From Weissella muntiaci (GTDB lineage: Bacteria; Bacillota; Bacilli; Lactobacillales; Lactobacillaceae), in assembly GCF_008107635.1 (NCBI RefSeq), contig NZ_SDGZ01000003.1, forward strand, positions 81,750 to 145,749: a stretch of 64,000 nucleotides of DNA. Reading direction: 5' to 3'. Under the pieces are notes generated by a model, which searched no databases, was not told the DNA's origin, and was given only the letters and a program-made list of their open reading frames with translations. This document shows, one piece after another, positions 1 through 9,267 of this stretch. Every line of letters starts with the position of its first letter. Position 1 is the first letter of the stretch. Both the position numbers and the translations under genes were made by a program.

Positions 1-1878
1 TCATTCATAACGAGCAGCTTCTTGTTGCTTTAAAGCGCTCATCAGTTCAGCACCTTTTTGTCGTAAGCGCGCAATATCCCCAGTTTGTTTTGCCTCTAGA
101 TATTCACGGCGCAGTGTTTTAATTTTATCAGATAATGGTAATTTATTCATTATAACTTCAATATAATCGGCAACTTTTGTCCTGTCTGTTAGCAGGTCAT
201 CTGCAATACTATCAAAACTAGCTAATATTCGCGTCAATTCAGGGCGTCGTACATAATCCATAAAACTTGCTAGATCAACGGTTGTCGTATTATTATGTTC
301 AGCTTTGTAAGCTGAAGCAAGCATCACGAGCGTTTCAAAGTTAGAGTCCGAAAAATGAAAGGCTGGGTTTGCAGTTACCTGTAGCCAGACCTCTTGATCC
401 TTTAGCATCCAGTCAAGCAAGATCAGTTGCGCCATTTCAACCCCTGAAACCAACTGAGGTTGTGAAGATACGAATTCTTCTTGTGACCTGTCGGCACTTG
501 AATAATTTGTGGAATTACCTCGGTTTTCATTTTGATTACTCTGATGCGTCCGATTAGCGGTCTGTTGCAGTAACAGAGGGCGCAATTGCTCATTCAAAGC
601 AGGCAAGGAAATACTAAATTCATCAGCCAGTTGGCGTAAGAAGCGGTCGCGAACAACCGGTTCACGCTCTCCAGCGATTAGTTTAATTGCATCGCTGATG
701 TAACTAAGCTGTTCTTGTTGATTCGACAAATCTCGACCATCACGTAAGTAGCGCAAACCAAAGGCAACCGGTGTTTCGACATTCTTCTGTAGCAACGACT
801 TAAACGCATCCGCACCTTCCGCACGAAAAAATTCATCAGGATCTTGTGTCCCAGGAATATGAACTACTTGAGCAGCCATCTTCCCATCTTTTTGAATCAT
901 ATCAAGTGCCCGTTTTGTGGCCGCTTGTCCAGCATGATCAGCATCATAGCTGATAAATATTTTTTCAGCATTCCGACCAAGTATTTGTACTTGCTCTGGA
1001 GTCAGGCTTGTACCCATCGATGCGACAGTATTAGTGACACCTGCTTGAAATGCTGCAATAACGTCCATGTAGCCTTCCAAAAGGATTACTTCCTTCGCCT
1101 GGCGAATACCATTTCTAGCCAGATCGAAATTAAATAACTCTTGGGATTTATTGAATAAGGGGCTTTCAGGACTATTAATGTATTTGGGTTGATCGTCATC
1201 ACTGGACATCTTTCTTCCCGAATAAGCAATTGGATGACCAGAGCGATCTCGAATCGTGAATAGGATTCGATTACTAAATCGATCAACTAAGCTACCGTCA
1301 TCTCGCTCGACAAATAATTCTGAACGTCGTAATAACTGATAGTCTCGGCCTTGTTCAGTGAAAAAATTTAATAGTACGTTGCCCTCAGGTGCAAATCCAA
1401 GCATAAAAGCATCAATTGTTCCATCATCAAGACCACGACCATGCAGGTAATTTAAACCTTGCTCTCCAGCTGCGGTATTAACAAGTAGGTGATGATATAA
1501 CTTGGTCGCATCTGCATATAATTCACGCAATTCGCGAACATCAGCAGATACATTCTCAGTACGCCCATTGTTGACAAGACTATCATCAACATTAACACCC
1601 GCAAAAGGAGCAACTTTTGCAACTGCCTGTGGGAAAGAAAGATTTTCAATCTCCATCATGAAATTGAAAACATTACCACCACGACCACATGAGAAACAAT
1701 GAAAAATTTGTTTATCTTCATTGACGGTAAATGAACCAGTCCGTTCTTCATGCCAAGGGCAAATGCCGAAGAGATTACGCCCCCTTTTTCGTAATTGAAC
1801 GTATGGGGAAACTACATCAACAATATTTACCTTTTGGCGAATTTCTTCAACCAATTCTTCAGGTACTCTACTGGCCAT
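1..1878 (-). CDS. dnaG: DNA primase DnaG
   Basis: This primase makes the RNA primers for chromosome replication and loads with the replicative helicase. The 625-residue product starts with a CHC2 zinc finger (Cys40, His43, Cys61, Cys64). It continues with a Toprim core (EGYMD near residue 270 and the acidic motif SYDADHAG) and ends in a helicase-binding domain, which is the full family length. The stop codon is the first codon of the window, so the gene is complete. The start ATG follows a GGTGG ribosome site, and a strong promoter lies just upstream. No glyS or recO, the usual upstream neighbours in related genomes, is present; an IS30 transposase comes instead. This suggests that the sequence beyond about 2 kb was inserted or rearranged. 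Confidence 0.97.
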   Translation of the reverse strand: MASRVPEELVEEIRQKVNIVDVVSPYVQLRKRGRNLFGICPWHEERTGSFTVNEDKQIFHCFSCGRGGNVFNFMMEIENLSFPQAVAKVAPFAGVNVDDSLVNNGRTENVSADVRELRELYADATKLYHHLLVNTAAGEQGLNYLHGRGLDDGTIDAFMLGFAPEGNVLLNFFTEQGRDYQLLRRSELFVERDDGSLVDRFSNRILFTIRDRSGHPIAYSGRKMSSDDDQPKYINSPESPLFNKSQELFNFDLARNGIRQAKEVILLEGYMDVIAAFQAGVTNTVASMGTSLTPEQVQILGRNAEKIFISYDADHAGQAATKRALDMIQKDGKMAAQVVHIPGTQDPDEFFRAEGADAFKSLLQKNVETPVAFGLRYLRDGRDLSNQQEQLSYISDAIKLIAGEREPVVRDRFLRQLADEFSISLPALNEQLRPLLLQQTANRTHQSNQNENRGNSTNYSSADRSQEEFVSSQPQLVSGVEMAQLILLDWMLKDQEVWLQVTANPAFHFSDSNFETLVMLASAYKAEHNNTTTVDLASFMDYVRRPELTRILASFDSIADDLLTDRTKVADYIEVIMNKLPLSDKIKTLRREYLEAKQTGDIARLRQKGAELMSALKQQEAARYE

Positions 1879-1910
1879 TGGTCACCACCCCCAATTTAAT
1901 TCGATATATA

Positions 1911-1939
1911 ATGATAGTTTATTTTAGAACGGTTGTCAA
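1911..1939 (-). promoter_or_regulatory. Sigma-A promoter of dnaG
   Basis: Read on the minus strand, TTGACA and TATCAT are separated by exactly 17 nt, about 30 nt before the dnaG start region. This is a near-consensus vegetative promoter, so dnaG is transcribed independently of whatever was inserted upstream. Confidence 0.8.
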
Positions 1940-2005
1940 CCCCTGTGAAAGTCGCTGAGCGCCTGTATTATAGGAGACTCGAATAATCGCTTCATTATTA
2001 TGTAA

Positions 2006-2021
2006 ACTAGGATTTCACCGG
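2006..2021 (+). repeat. 16-bp direct repeat, copy 1
   Basis: ACTAGGATTTCACCGG occurs here and again at 61151-61166 in the same orientation. Similarity continues for several bases afterwards (GGAAATGTCAATA here, AAAAGTCAAATA there). Both copies lie 240-290 nt past the stop codon of an IS30 transposase gene. They could be attL/attR-like ends of the 59-kb block or a conserved flank of the two IS30 modules. Confidence 0.5.
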
Positions 2022-2084
2022 GAAATGTCAATACCTATCAAGTACGTAAATGTGAAAAAATGAGTTAAGTTCATCAAAAAAAGG

Positions 2085-2123
2085 CTACCAGTCCCGCAGT
2101 GAAAGGGTTTGTAGTCTTTTTTT
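2085..2123. terminator. Bidirectional hairpin terminator
   Basis: An inverted repeat (AGGCTACCAGTCCC with GGGTTTGTAGTCTTT) is flanked by an A-run on one side and a T-run on the other. It is positioned to end minus-strand transcription leaving the IS30 gene before dnaG. Apart from this, the dnaG promoter and the 16-bp repeat, nothing else is recognisable between 1879 and 2303. Confidence 0.65.
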
Positions 2124-2303
2124 ACAATATTGTTACAAAACTGACTTTTTTCTACCTTTTAGAACTATCTACTTACCTTCAGGTCTGAGTTTCGGATCTT
2201 ACTTTTACTATGTATGATTTCAAAATTTTAGAACAACGACAAATAGCACCTCGTAAATTACACATTTTTACCAGGTGTATCAATTACCAATATAATTTAC
2301 TAA

Positions 2304-3341
2304 TTAGGCGTGAAGATTTACTTGTTTGGAAACGTAGTTCACAGCTGACTTTTTTTCATTTCTACTGATTGCCTGATTAAATCGGTAGTTTGGTGTATCC
2401 CACTGTAAAGTTTGTCTTGGATATCCATTTATCAAATTGACGGCATACCTTACTTCAGTGGGTGTTACATTTGCAAACGAAGTCTTTCTGGGGAAATACT
2501 GACGTATATCTCGATTGATTCTTTCTATTGTTCCCTTTTCCTCAGGACTGTATGGATGGGCGTAGTAAACCCCTATGTTGTTTGATTCAAGAAAGAACAT
2601 AACATTGGTATTCGTAAATTCGCTTCCACGATCTGTGGTAATTGTCTTTATCGCACTCTTATAACGTTGTTTGAACTTCCTTAATGCACCGACTATTTGT
2701 GAAGAGCTTTTATCACTAACCTTGTATACGACCGTGAAGCGAGTTAATCTTTCAACTAAGACTAACAAAGCTGCTTTAACACCCGATCTGGAGTCAATAC
2801 AGTCCATTTCCCAGTGACCAAAATGCTGTCTTTTAGTGGCTCTGACAGGACGATATTCAATAGATCTAGCAGTGATGGCAGCTTGCTGGACTGCTGTTGG
2901 TTTAAAACGTTTAGCTTTTTTGCGATACTTTCTCAATTTATACTCTGACAGAGCGGCAAATCCTCTTCTCAGGTACTTATACAACGTTGCTGGTGCAAGC
3001 TCAATGCCATTATGATGAGCGATCATTGGTATACTCATATGTCTCTCAACTTGTAACTTTTTAATTTTTCTGAGTTGTTTTGCATTTACTTTATAAGTTC
3101 CCAGTTTCTTCTGCCTCCGTTTCTTCTCAGCATTAAAGTCCGCAAACTCTGGATTATATGGAAGTTTATTCAATGAAACATCGGGCCGCATTCTATTCTT
3201 ATGCACCTCATTAAAGATTGTAGATTTCGCTCTATTTAAGCGTTTTGCAATGACTGCATAAGATAATGCTGGCTTTGTCTCGTAACGCCAAGTCCATATC
3301 AGATATCGTTCTCTAGTGGTCAGTCTTGTATAGGTTCTCAT
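2304..3341 (-). CDS. IS30-family transposase (left copy)
   Basis: The 345-residue protein has an N-terminal helix-turn-helix region (LTTRERYLIWTWRYE and following) and an RNase H-like DDE core. The catalytic residues visible are D in HWEMDCIDS, D in TTDRGSEF and E in EEKGTIERINRDIR. The length is normal for IS30 transposases and the frame is intact. It is clearly homologous to the transposase at 61408-62445 but far from identical, so the two are not recent copies of each other. Both are followed at higher coordinates by a DinJ-like antitoxin gene on the same strand. I could not identify convincing terminal inverted repeats, so the element ends are undefined. Confidence 0.92.
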   Translation of the reverse strand: MRTYTRLTTRERYLIWTWRYETKPALSYAVIAKRLNRAKSTIFNEVHKNRMRPDVSLNKLPYNPEFADFNAEKKRRQKKLGTYKVNAKQLRKIKKLQVERHMSIPMIAHHNGIELAPATLYKYLRRGFAALSEYKLRKYRKKAKRFKPTAVQQAAITARSIEYRPVRATKRQHFGHWEMDCIDSRSGVKAALLVLVERLTRFTVVYKVSDKSSSQIVGALRKFKQRYKSAIKTITTDRGSEFTNTNVMFFLESNNIGVYYAHPYSPEEKGTIERINRDIRQYFPRKTSFANVTPTEVRYAVNLINGYPRQTLQWDTPNYRFNQAISRNEKKSAVNYVSKQVNLHA

Positions 3342-3463
3342 AGAATCATTCTCCCAAGCTATTTAATCACCTTCTTGTTTTTGAACCAACTAATACTTTA
3401 TCCTTAACAACAAATAATATTGCCAAAATATAGTCTGATATATTTAGTTGGACATCCAACAAG

Positions 3464-3485
3464 AAAGCCCTTTAAATAGGGCTTT
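3464..3485. other. Short hairpin upstream of IS30 gene
   Basis: AAAGCCCT and AGGGCTTT form a perfect 8-bp stem around TTTAAA-type loop bases. There is no long T-run on either side, so it is either a weak terminator or part of the IS end region. The spacer 3342-3786 otherwise holds only the terminator at 3602-3641. Confidence 0.35.
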
Positions 3486-3601
3486 AAATGCAATTTCCGC
3501 ATACATTTAAAACAGTAGACCAAACTACTTACTGTTTGCAAGTGTTTTCACACCTCAGATACGAATCTTTATTGAATTACATTGATCATAGGATCATACA
3601 T

Positions 3602-3641
3602 AAAAAAAGGGACTTTCCAAAAAATTGGATAGTCCCTTTTT
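3602..3641. terminator. Strong bidirectional terminator
   Basis: AAAAAGGGACTTTCC pairs with GGATAGTCCCTTTTT across a short A-rich loop. A-run and T-run flanks make it active in either direction. It would end transcription of the DinJ-like gene at 3787-3957, which is on the minus strand. Confidence 0.8.
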
Positions 3642-3786
3642 ATCTAAATTTAAACTGCGAATTTCGTTACAATATGGCGGAATTTTATGCAAAGTAGCAA
3701 AAAAATCAACTAAATTGTAAGTTTAAATGTCAAAATGCTCCAATATCACACGTGAACTGAAGACTTATTTTAGCCATAAGATTGAA

Positions 3787-3957
3787 TTAATCTTTAGCTA
3801 CAAACAAGTTATCAAAAGGTGATTTTCCAGTATTTGCTACTTGTGTAAGGAAAATCTTGATTGCTGTTTGTGTAGTCAAACCTTGCTTCTTGAAAATTTC
3901 GTCCGCTTGATCCTTTATTGCATCTTCTACACGTAATTGAATTAGTTTTTCTGCCAT
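3787..3957 (-). CDS. Orphan RelB/DinJ-family antitoxin-like protein
   Basis: This 56-residue ORF begins MAEKLIQLRVEDAIKDQAD, the ribbon-helix-helix N terminus of DinJ/RelB antitoxins. It continues with the family's typical GLTTQTAIKIFLTQVANTG segment, then stops shortly after NLF. Antitoxins of this family are usually about 90 residues, with a C-terminal part that wraps the YafQ/RelE toxin. Here that arm is nearly absent and no toxin ORF follows within 400 bp, because the next gene downstream is IS30. It may act as a stand-alone DNA-binding repressor or be a remnant. A close homologue lies at 62617-62793 next to the other IS30 copy. Confidence 0.75.
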   Translation of the reverse strand: MAEKLIQLRVEDAIKDQADEIFKKQGLTTQTAIKIFLTQVANTGKSPFDNLFVAKD

Positions 3958-4041
3958 TTTAAACACCTACCTCATTTAATAATAAATATCATTATAAGAC
4001 TTATAGGATAGTATTACAATAAATAGACCTTAAAACACAAC

Positions 4042-4102
4042 AAAAACACCAGGTAAGTTGCTAATGACATTTTATGAAAGGAATATCATACCTGGTGTTT
4101 TT
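4042..4102. other. Long-loop 14-bp inverted repeat
   Basis: AAAAACACCAGGTA (4042-4055) pairs perfectly with TACCTGGTGTTTTT (4089-4102) across a 33-nt loop. A- and T-rich outer ends make it terminator-like, but no gene obviously ends here. Within the spacer 3958-4384 I see only this and the terminator at 4310-4364. Confidence 0.5.
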
Positions 4103-4309
4103 GAAAGAGTCCAGATTGAGGGATCCAGAACCCATGCAGAAAGTAAAAATTGATACGTTAAGTTATTTATGGATCACTTAACATGTTCAATATATCACCT
4201 TCTTTCCAACACGTCCAGGTACTAACTTTAAAGAAATTACAGTTCACTAACGTTATTTAATTATGACTTTGTGACTAAATTATCTTATCCGAAGAATGAA
4301 TAGAAAGAC

Positions 4310-4364
4310 AAAAAGAAAAACCCACGTGCAGTTCCAAACTTAGCGAGCGCGGAACACGTGAGTT
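4310..4364 (-). terminator. Terminator of the surface-protein/transfer operon
   Basis: On the minus strand AACTCACGTGTTCC pairs with GGAACTGCACGTGGGTT and is followed by TTTCTTTTTG. It lies 20 bp after the stop of the membrane protein at 4385-6154. It is therefore the likely 3' end of the long minus-strand operon. Confidence 0.75.
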
Positions 4365-4384
4365 AACTTATTCGAATAACTAAA

Positions 4385-6154
4385 TTATACTCTAAACCTT
4401 CTAATAATTACATACCCACCTGTGATTAATACAATGGAAAGCACTCCAAGAATTTGAATCCATGAACCAATCACAAACCACAAAGACGGCTTATATGATA
4501 CCTTGAGCGTATTAACACCTTTCTTACTTTGAACTGATACTGTACCGATATAAGACAAATTAGAGTAGTTATTTGGTAATTTTTTACCGTTTAACGTCAA
4601 TTCGGTATGAGCATATTTAATAATTGGGAGCTGCTCAACTCCCCCTGTATTAGAAGTCCATGAAACAATCATAGAGTTGTTGCCAACTTTTCGCTCCAAG
4701 TTTCTCCCTTTAAAGTTATTGTTCTGTAAAATCTCACTCGAGAAATATGCATTAAACGCATTGCTGCTAGCAACCTCAGATTTATAATCCTCTTCAAACG
4801 GTGAGTCATTTGGTAGGTAGTCCGCTAACCCCATAGGCATTTTTGCGTGTTTATAGATACTTTGATCGGTAAATGCCATTGGTCTTGTATATACCTGGTA
4901 AGTTAATTCATCTGAATCTAATGGCGGAATAGAATTGGTCAATTTTTTGCTAGTTGTCGTTGAGTCAACTCCGACCGGAATTGTCTGCTGTAAGTAAATT
5001 GCTGCCCCACCAATGGTAGCAACAATTAACACCACGCTACCATATTTGCTGATATTCTGTTCGCTATATTGACCTAAAGAGTACAATCCAAACGTAAATG
5101 TGATCAAGAAGAATCTAGTTAAGAATTGGAAGGTTGTCATTCCTGGAATTCCATTGATATTGATGATGCCCATGGCAATTAGTAAGAACAACAGGCTAAC
5201 TATCAATGCAAATTTGTCTGCTAATTGTGATTCTTTCCATTGTGCAAATCTCACCGCCCAAGCGATCAGCAACGCAATGAATACAATTCCCGAAATTGAG
5301 GCAAAGGATATGTTACCAAAATCAATCACCGTATTGAAATACATTTGTGTTGGTGTAAATGGACTTATGATCTTCGAATTTGAGTGCATGACCTCAATGT
5401 AAGCACCATAAACATTGAAATTAACGACTAAGACCGTTAGTGCAGCAACAACTAATACCTTGATTGTTTTGAATATTGCTTTTATATTTTTTCGAGAAAA
5501 AATATAAACGATAAAAGCAAGTGCATAGACAATTAATCCTAAAACCAATGATAAGACATGTGTCTGTGCTAAAACAGTTATTGATAATACGAGTTCCCAA
5601 AACTTAATTGGCTGTTCTCTATTTTTCAATAATCTGATTGCTGCACTTACGATCAAAGGAAAGAACGCATAGCCGAAAGCATAAGCACCTGAAACTACTG
5701 TTACGGTAACATTCCCCGCAACTACAAACAATATTCCCAACATCAATGACTTCTTTTTAGCAACACCATTCTCACGTTGAAGCCAATACATACTACCTAT
5801 TCCAATTAGGTTTATTTGAAATAGATACAAATACCACCAAATAATTCCATTGAAATGTACGATGTTAAGAAGCAAACCTTGAAAATATGCTACTAGAGGG
5901 CCATATAGGGCATTAACAATCTTTCCGCTATTATTTAATGTAAAGAACTGTTGAAAGAAGCTGTAATGCCCCGTTTTAATTTGCATGGCTGTATCCATAT
6001 ATCGTGATATATGGAAAAACGAGTCTGCCCCACCAAACCCAGGCAGTTGGCCATAAAGTATGCTTGGAAGTACCAACAAAAAAGCTAGCGCGATGATCGT
6101 TCCTGCAACTTTAGATTTATTCGTTATTATTTTTAACGACACAATAAACACCAT
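4385..6154 (-). CDS. Polytopic membrane protein, GT-C glycosyltransferase-like
   Basis: The 589-residue protein has an N-terminal membrane segment and about ten further hydrophobic helices. A soluble region runs from roughly residue 400 to 560, and a final helix ends in a basic RRFRV tail. After the first helix it reads GGADSFFHISRYMD, which resembles the D-x(2)-FH-x(2)-R signature near the first extracellular loop of GT-C type, lipid-sugar-using membrane glycosyltransferases. I assign only that fold-level resemblance; the donor and acceptor are unknown. It is the last gene before the operon terminator and lies directly downstream of two cell-wall-anchored proteins. Modification of those adhesins is a reasonable but unproven role. 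Confidence 0.6.
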   Translation of the reverse strand: MVFIVSLKIITNKSKVAGTIIALAFLLVLPSILYGQLPGFGGADSFFHISRYMDTAMQIKTGHYSFFQQFFTLNNSGKIVNALYGPLVAYFQGLLLNIVHFNGIIWWYLYLFQINLIGIGSMYWLQRENGVAKKKSLMLGILFVVAGNVTVTVVSGAYAFGYAFFPLIVSAAIRLLKNREQPIKFWELVLSITVLAQTHVLSLVLGLIVYALAFIVYIFSRKNIKAIFKTIKVLVVAALTVLVVNFNVYGAYIEVMHSNSKIISPFTPTQMYFNTVIDFGNISFASISGIVFIALLIAWAVRFAQWKESQLADKFALIVSLLFLLIAMGIININGIPGMTTFQFLTRFFLITFTFGLYSLGQYSEQNISKYGSVVLIVATIGGAAIYLQQTIPVGVDSTTTSKKLTNSIPPLDSDELTYQVYTRPMAFTDQSIYKHAKMPMGLADYLPNDSPFEEDYKSEVASSNAFNAYFSSEILQNNNFKGRNLERKVGNNSMIVSWTSNTGGVEQLPIIKYAHTELTLNGKKLPNNYSNLSYIGTVSVQSKKGVNTLKVSYKPSLWFVIGSWIQILGVLSIVLITGGYVIIRRFRV

Positions 6155-6298
6155 TTCCTATAATTTCTGTATTAATAATCTCATTTTGTTGTTTCTATCA
6201 CAACAAGGAATTTACTTTCTTTAAGTATTGCTTATGAAAATTATGTATAGTGGCCTATTGATCATGGCCACCATTGTACTTATAAAGTTATTTTGTTA

Positions 6299-7447
6299 TT
6301 AGAACTGACGTGGTTTCTTAAAGAAGAACAGTGATCCAGTAAGAACACTAAGAATTCCCAATAGAGTTAGCCATGCCATATTATTCATTCCTGTGATTGG
6401 TAATTCATCACTTTGTTGACCTTGAGGTAGCTGTGAAGAATTCCATGTTGTGAAGCTTCTTGAAGTATTAGTTTTAGGTTGTCCAATGTTAGTCATATTA
6501 GTTGTTGCTTTGGCGAGATTTTGACTGTCATTAGGTTTTGAACCATTTATAATCTGACTACCTGAATTATCTTCAGTAGTTGAAATAGGCTCATTTTTCA
6601 CATAAGAATAAGTCACACTTTGAGCTTCAGTACCATACTCACCTGAAGTGTCTCCATCGACACTCTTCAAGGTATACCCTTCAATGGCTTTCTGACTAAG
6701 CGAATACTGACTACCGATCATACCCGATAGTTGTGTATTCTCTGCAATCTTATTACCATCAGAGTCCACATAATTCACTGTGACGTTTGATTTAACACGG
6801 GTAAAGACTAAGTTGAAACCTATTATTCCATCGTTACCATAACCTGGAGACGCATGAATTTGATTAACTGTAGCTGCCAATGTGTTCATGCCCATTAACT
6901 GACGTAAAGAAGCCGCAATTCTGACACCACCGCCGAAATCAACAGAATACATTGATTTGTCTAAATCCAGTTCCCAATCATTCAGTTCAAACTTGTTAAT
7001 ATCAGCTTGAAAATTTTCCCACATACCGTAAGTTGTACTATCCGTGGTTTTAATTTCCTTGCCACTTTGGTCTGAATACTTGTAATAGACATTGAGGCTA
7101 CCGTCTTTGGCGGGTGTAAAGAATGCTTTGATAACTTGTGGTTTAACCGTGAATGCACCATCAAAGGCCACAGCATTTGGCATTTGATAATCATGAACGT
7201 GTTTGCGCGGATCATAAGACCATGTATCACCCACTTTTCCAGTCAATGTTTCATCATCTCTGATTTTTTCACCGGAATCCATATCAATAAATTGATAGGT
7301 TACCGTTCCCATTTGTTGTGGATCGTCACTGGAGGCTGAGGATTGAGAAGCTGCTTGTACGTCAGCATTTACATGCACCGCAGAAACACTCAGGCCAATA
7401 GTTAATGATGACAGTAATGTAGTCGCAAATAATAATGCTTTCTTCAT
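6299..7447 (-). CDS. MucBP-domain LPxTG surface protein
   Basis: The 382-residue precursor starts with a clear signal peptide (MKKALLFATTLLSSLTIGLS, processed near the following Ala/Asp). Two MucBP-like modules begin at TVTYQFIDMDSGEKI (near residue 48) and at NVTVNYVDSDGNKIAEN (near 222). A Ser/Asn/Thr-rich stalk leads to a canonical sorting signal LPITG with a hydrophobic helix and basic end KKPRQF. Sortase would link it to peptidoglycan, where MucBP modules typically contact mucin or other glycans. It sits in the operon with the sortase at 9268-10131, its probable anchoring enzyme. A mating-pair adhesion role is inferred from context. Confidence 0.87.
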   Translation of the reverse strand: MKKALLFATTLLSSLTIGLSVSAVHVNADVQAASQSSASSDDPQQMGTVTYQFIDMDSGEKIRDDETLTGKVGDTWSYDPRKHVHDYQMPNAVAFDGAFTVKPQVIKAFFTPAKDGSLNVYYKYSDQSGKEIKTTDSTTYGMWENFQADINKFELNDWELDLDKSMYSVDFGGGVRIAASLRQLMGMNTLAATVNQIHASPGYGNDGIIGFNLVFTRVKSNVTVNYVDSDGNKIAENTQLSGMIGSQYSLSQKAIEGYTLKSVDGDTSGEYGTEAQSVTYSYVKNEPISTTEDNSGSQIINGSKPNDSQNLAKATTNMTNIGQPKTNTSRSFTTWNSSQLPQGQQSDELPITGMNNMAWLTLLGILSVLTGSLFFFKKPRQF

Positions 7448-7458
7448 TCAAGCCACCA

Positions 7459-9240
7459 TTATTTGAAGCTATTGAACAGCTTGTTGAAGAATGACATTAC
7501 AGGATTAGTTGTTCCTGTACTTGGTAGATCCTTGGCTGGTGCTTCAACTGGAGTATCTAACTTTGGAGTCGTATTTTCGACTGTATTTGAATCCGTTTCG
7601 ACCTGGTTACTAGATTCATGACCGGTGTTTTTAATATCTGCTCCATCAACATTGACCTGACCAGTGATTACAATGTAGTCCTTTGCAAATGCCTTTGATT
7701 TATCAGCATTTTGCTGAGCCAGGTAAGTGTCCTTTGCTGTGCCCGTGAAGGTTTGTCCATCATTATTAAGTTCCCAATTAGTTGAATCATCTTGGCCATT
7801 TGCATTGTAAGCCTTGGCAGACTTGAAGGAAACACCATCAGGCAAAGTGTCAGAGATAACATCATCTTTAATATCATCTTGTCGGTTCGCTGGAAGATCA
7901 CTACTCTTTAGTACATAAGAAATAGTGTCCCCGTTTTTAACCTCCTCGCCATCAATCGAAGTATTCGAATCACTACCATCTGTTTCCCCTGCCTGGACAT
8001 CTTTGGCCAAAGTAGGAACTTCAAATTGTTGATAATTGGCCGATATGTCTGGAAGTACCGGCTTAACGGCAGTCGGCGCAATTGTGTCTGTTGCGGTCAT
8101 AATATGATTAAATGTCGAATGAAGATTTGCATTACCTTGTGGCTCTTGACCTTCTGCCACACCTGATTCTCCGACCCAAATCGAAGCACCATTATTCACT
8201 AGGTAAGTAACACCTTCTTTTGTAATTGCTTCAGGTGATTCGTCTGAGATACCAGGCTGGGCTGTACCGATCTTACCGGCAAAGCCTTTTTGAACTTTCT
8301 TAGTGGCCGTTCCAAACAACTGTTGCAATGTTGGCTCAAGAATTGTGTCCTTATTCATGAAAGTAGCAACTACACCTTTATCAGGCGCCGTAAATTCTGC
8401 CCTAATTCCATCTTGAAAATTCAAAGAACCGATTGTCCAATAGAATTTTTTATCATAGTTCTTTCCATTGTCGGCATAAGTATAACTGAGTGTTTCTTTC
8501 ATAGCCGTGATACCACCGATACCGACGTTATCTACAAAGTTGGAATAAACAAAGCCTCCTGGATTACCGTCAGTATTCGTAGATGCTTGACCATCACTGA
8601 GTGTAATCTTCGCATTCAACTGACGGCCGCTTTCTTTATCAGTTGCTACGTTTTTCCAATTAAATGAATAACTTCCGCTAGCATCTTCCTTAATTTTTAT
8701 TCCATAAGTCTTGTCAGAGTTATAGTCATTTTGAGAATTCAATCCTCCATCGTAGTTAGAATCAATAGTTTGCAAACTATCCCGATCACTATTAATTGTA
8801 AAGGGCTGTTCGTAAGCTAACTGTCCTGGTTGCAGTGGGTCGTTCGGATTGGCGTCATCCAATTGCCCCTTCACAGCATCATTGTAATCTGACGTATCTT
8901 TTGCATATTTATCGAGGGCAGCGTTTATCGAATCAGCTTGTGAATCCTCATCCTTTGTTGCAGCGTCAGCAAGACTTTTAGCCTTATCCGCTGTCGTTAC
9001 GGTTGTCGTGGTTTTACTTTTTACTTCGATGCCAAAATCCTTTGATTTTGCCCTTGCTACTGCTTTATCTAATTTTGAACTATCTGGTGAAACAATAGTC
9101 GCTTTAGGAGCAGTTACGCCTTTAGATGAGTCATTTGAACCAGTTGTACTCTCCGCAAACGCTGAAATTTGTCCAGCTGCGACTCCCATGAGCATGGTTG
9201 TAATTGCCACACTAGTAGCCACTTTGATTCCCTTTGACAT
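7459..9240 (-). CDS. Antigen I/II-like adhesin with LPSTG but no membrane tail
   Basis: The 593-residue secreted adhesin has a signal peptide, then an alanine-rich helical stretch (AVARAKSKDFGIEV, KYAKDTSDYNDAVKGQL). A globular domain of the GbpC/antigen I/II type follows (ETLSYTYADNGKNYDKKFYWTIG), then an isopeptide-type adhesin module (DGEEVKNGDTISYVLKSSDLP to about residue 545). This resembles the aggregation substances carried by enterococcal conjugative plasmids. The C terminus is odd: LPSTG is followed by only about 17 residues ending NKLFNSFK, with no real transmembrane helix. I chose the ATG at 9240 because it is spaced 8 nt from GAGG; the ATG at 9246 is too close. Confidence 0.8.
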   Translation of the reverse strand: MSKGIKVATSVAITTMLMGVAAGQISAFAESTTGSNDSSKGVTAPKATIVSPDSSKLDKAVARAKSKDFGIEVKSKTTTTVTTADKAKSLADAATKDEDSQADSINAALDKYAKDTSDYNDAVKGQLDDANPNDPLQPGQLAYEQPFTINSDRDSLQTIDSNYDGGLNSQNDYNSDKTYGIKIKEDASGSYSFNWKNVATDKESGRQLNAKITLSDGQASTNTDGNPGGFVYSNFVDNVGIGGITAMKETLSYTYADNGKNYDKKFYWTIGSLNFQDGIRAEFTAPDKGVVATFMNKDTILEPTLQQLFGTATKKVQKGFAGKIGTAQPGISDESPEAITKEGVTYLVNNGASIWVGESGVAEGQEPQGNANLHSTFNHIMTATDTIAPTAVKPVLPDISANYQQFEVPTLAKDVQAGETDGSDSNTSIDGEEVKNGDTISYVLKSSDLPANRQDDIKDDVISDTLPDGVSFKSAKAYNANGQDDSTNWELNNDGQTFTGTAKDTYLAQQNADKSKAFAKDYIVITGQVNVDGADIKNTGHESSNQVETDSNTVENTTPKLDTPVEAPAKDLPSTGTTNPVMSFFNKLFNSFK

Positions 9241-9267
9241 ATTCATTTCCTCTTCTCTTCCTAGGTT

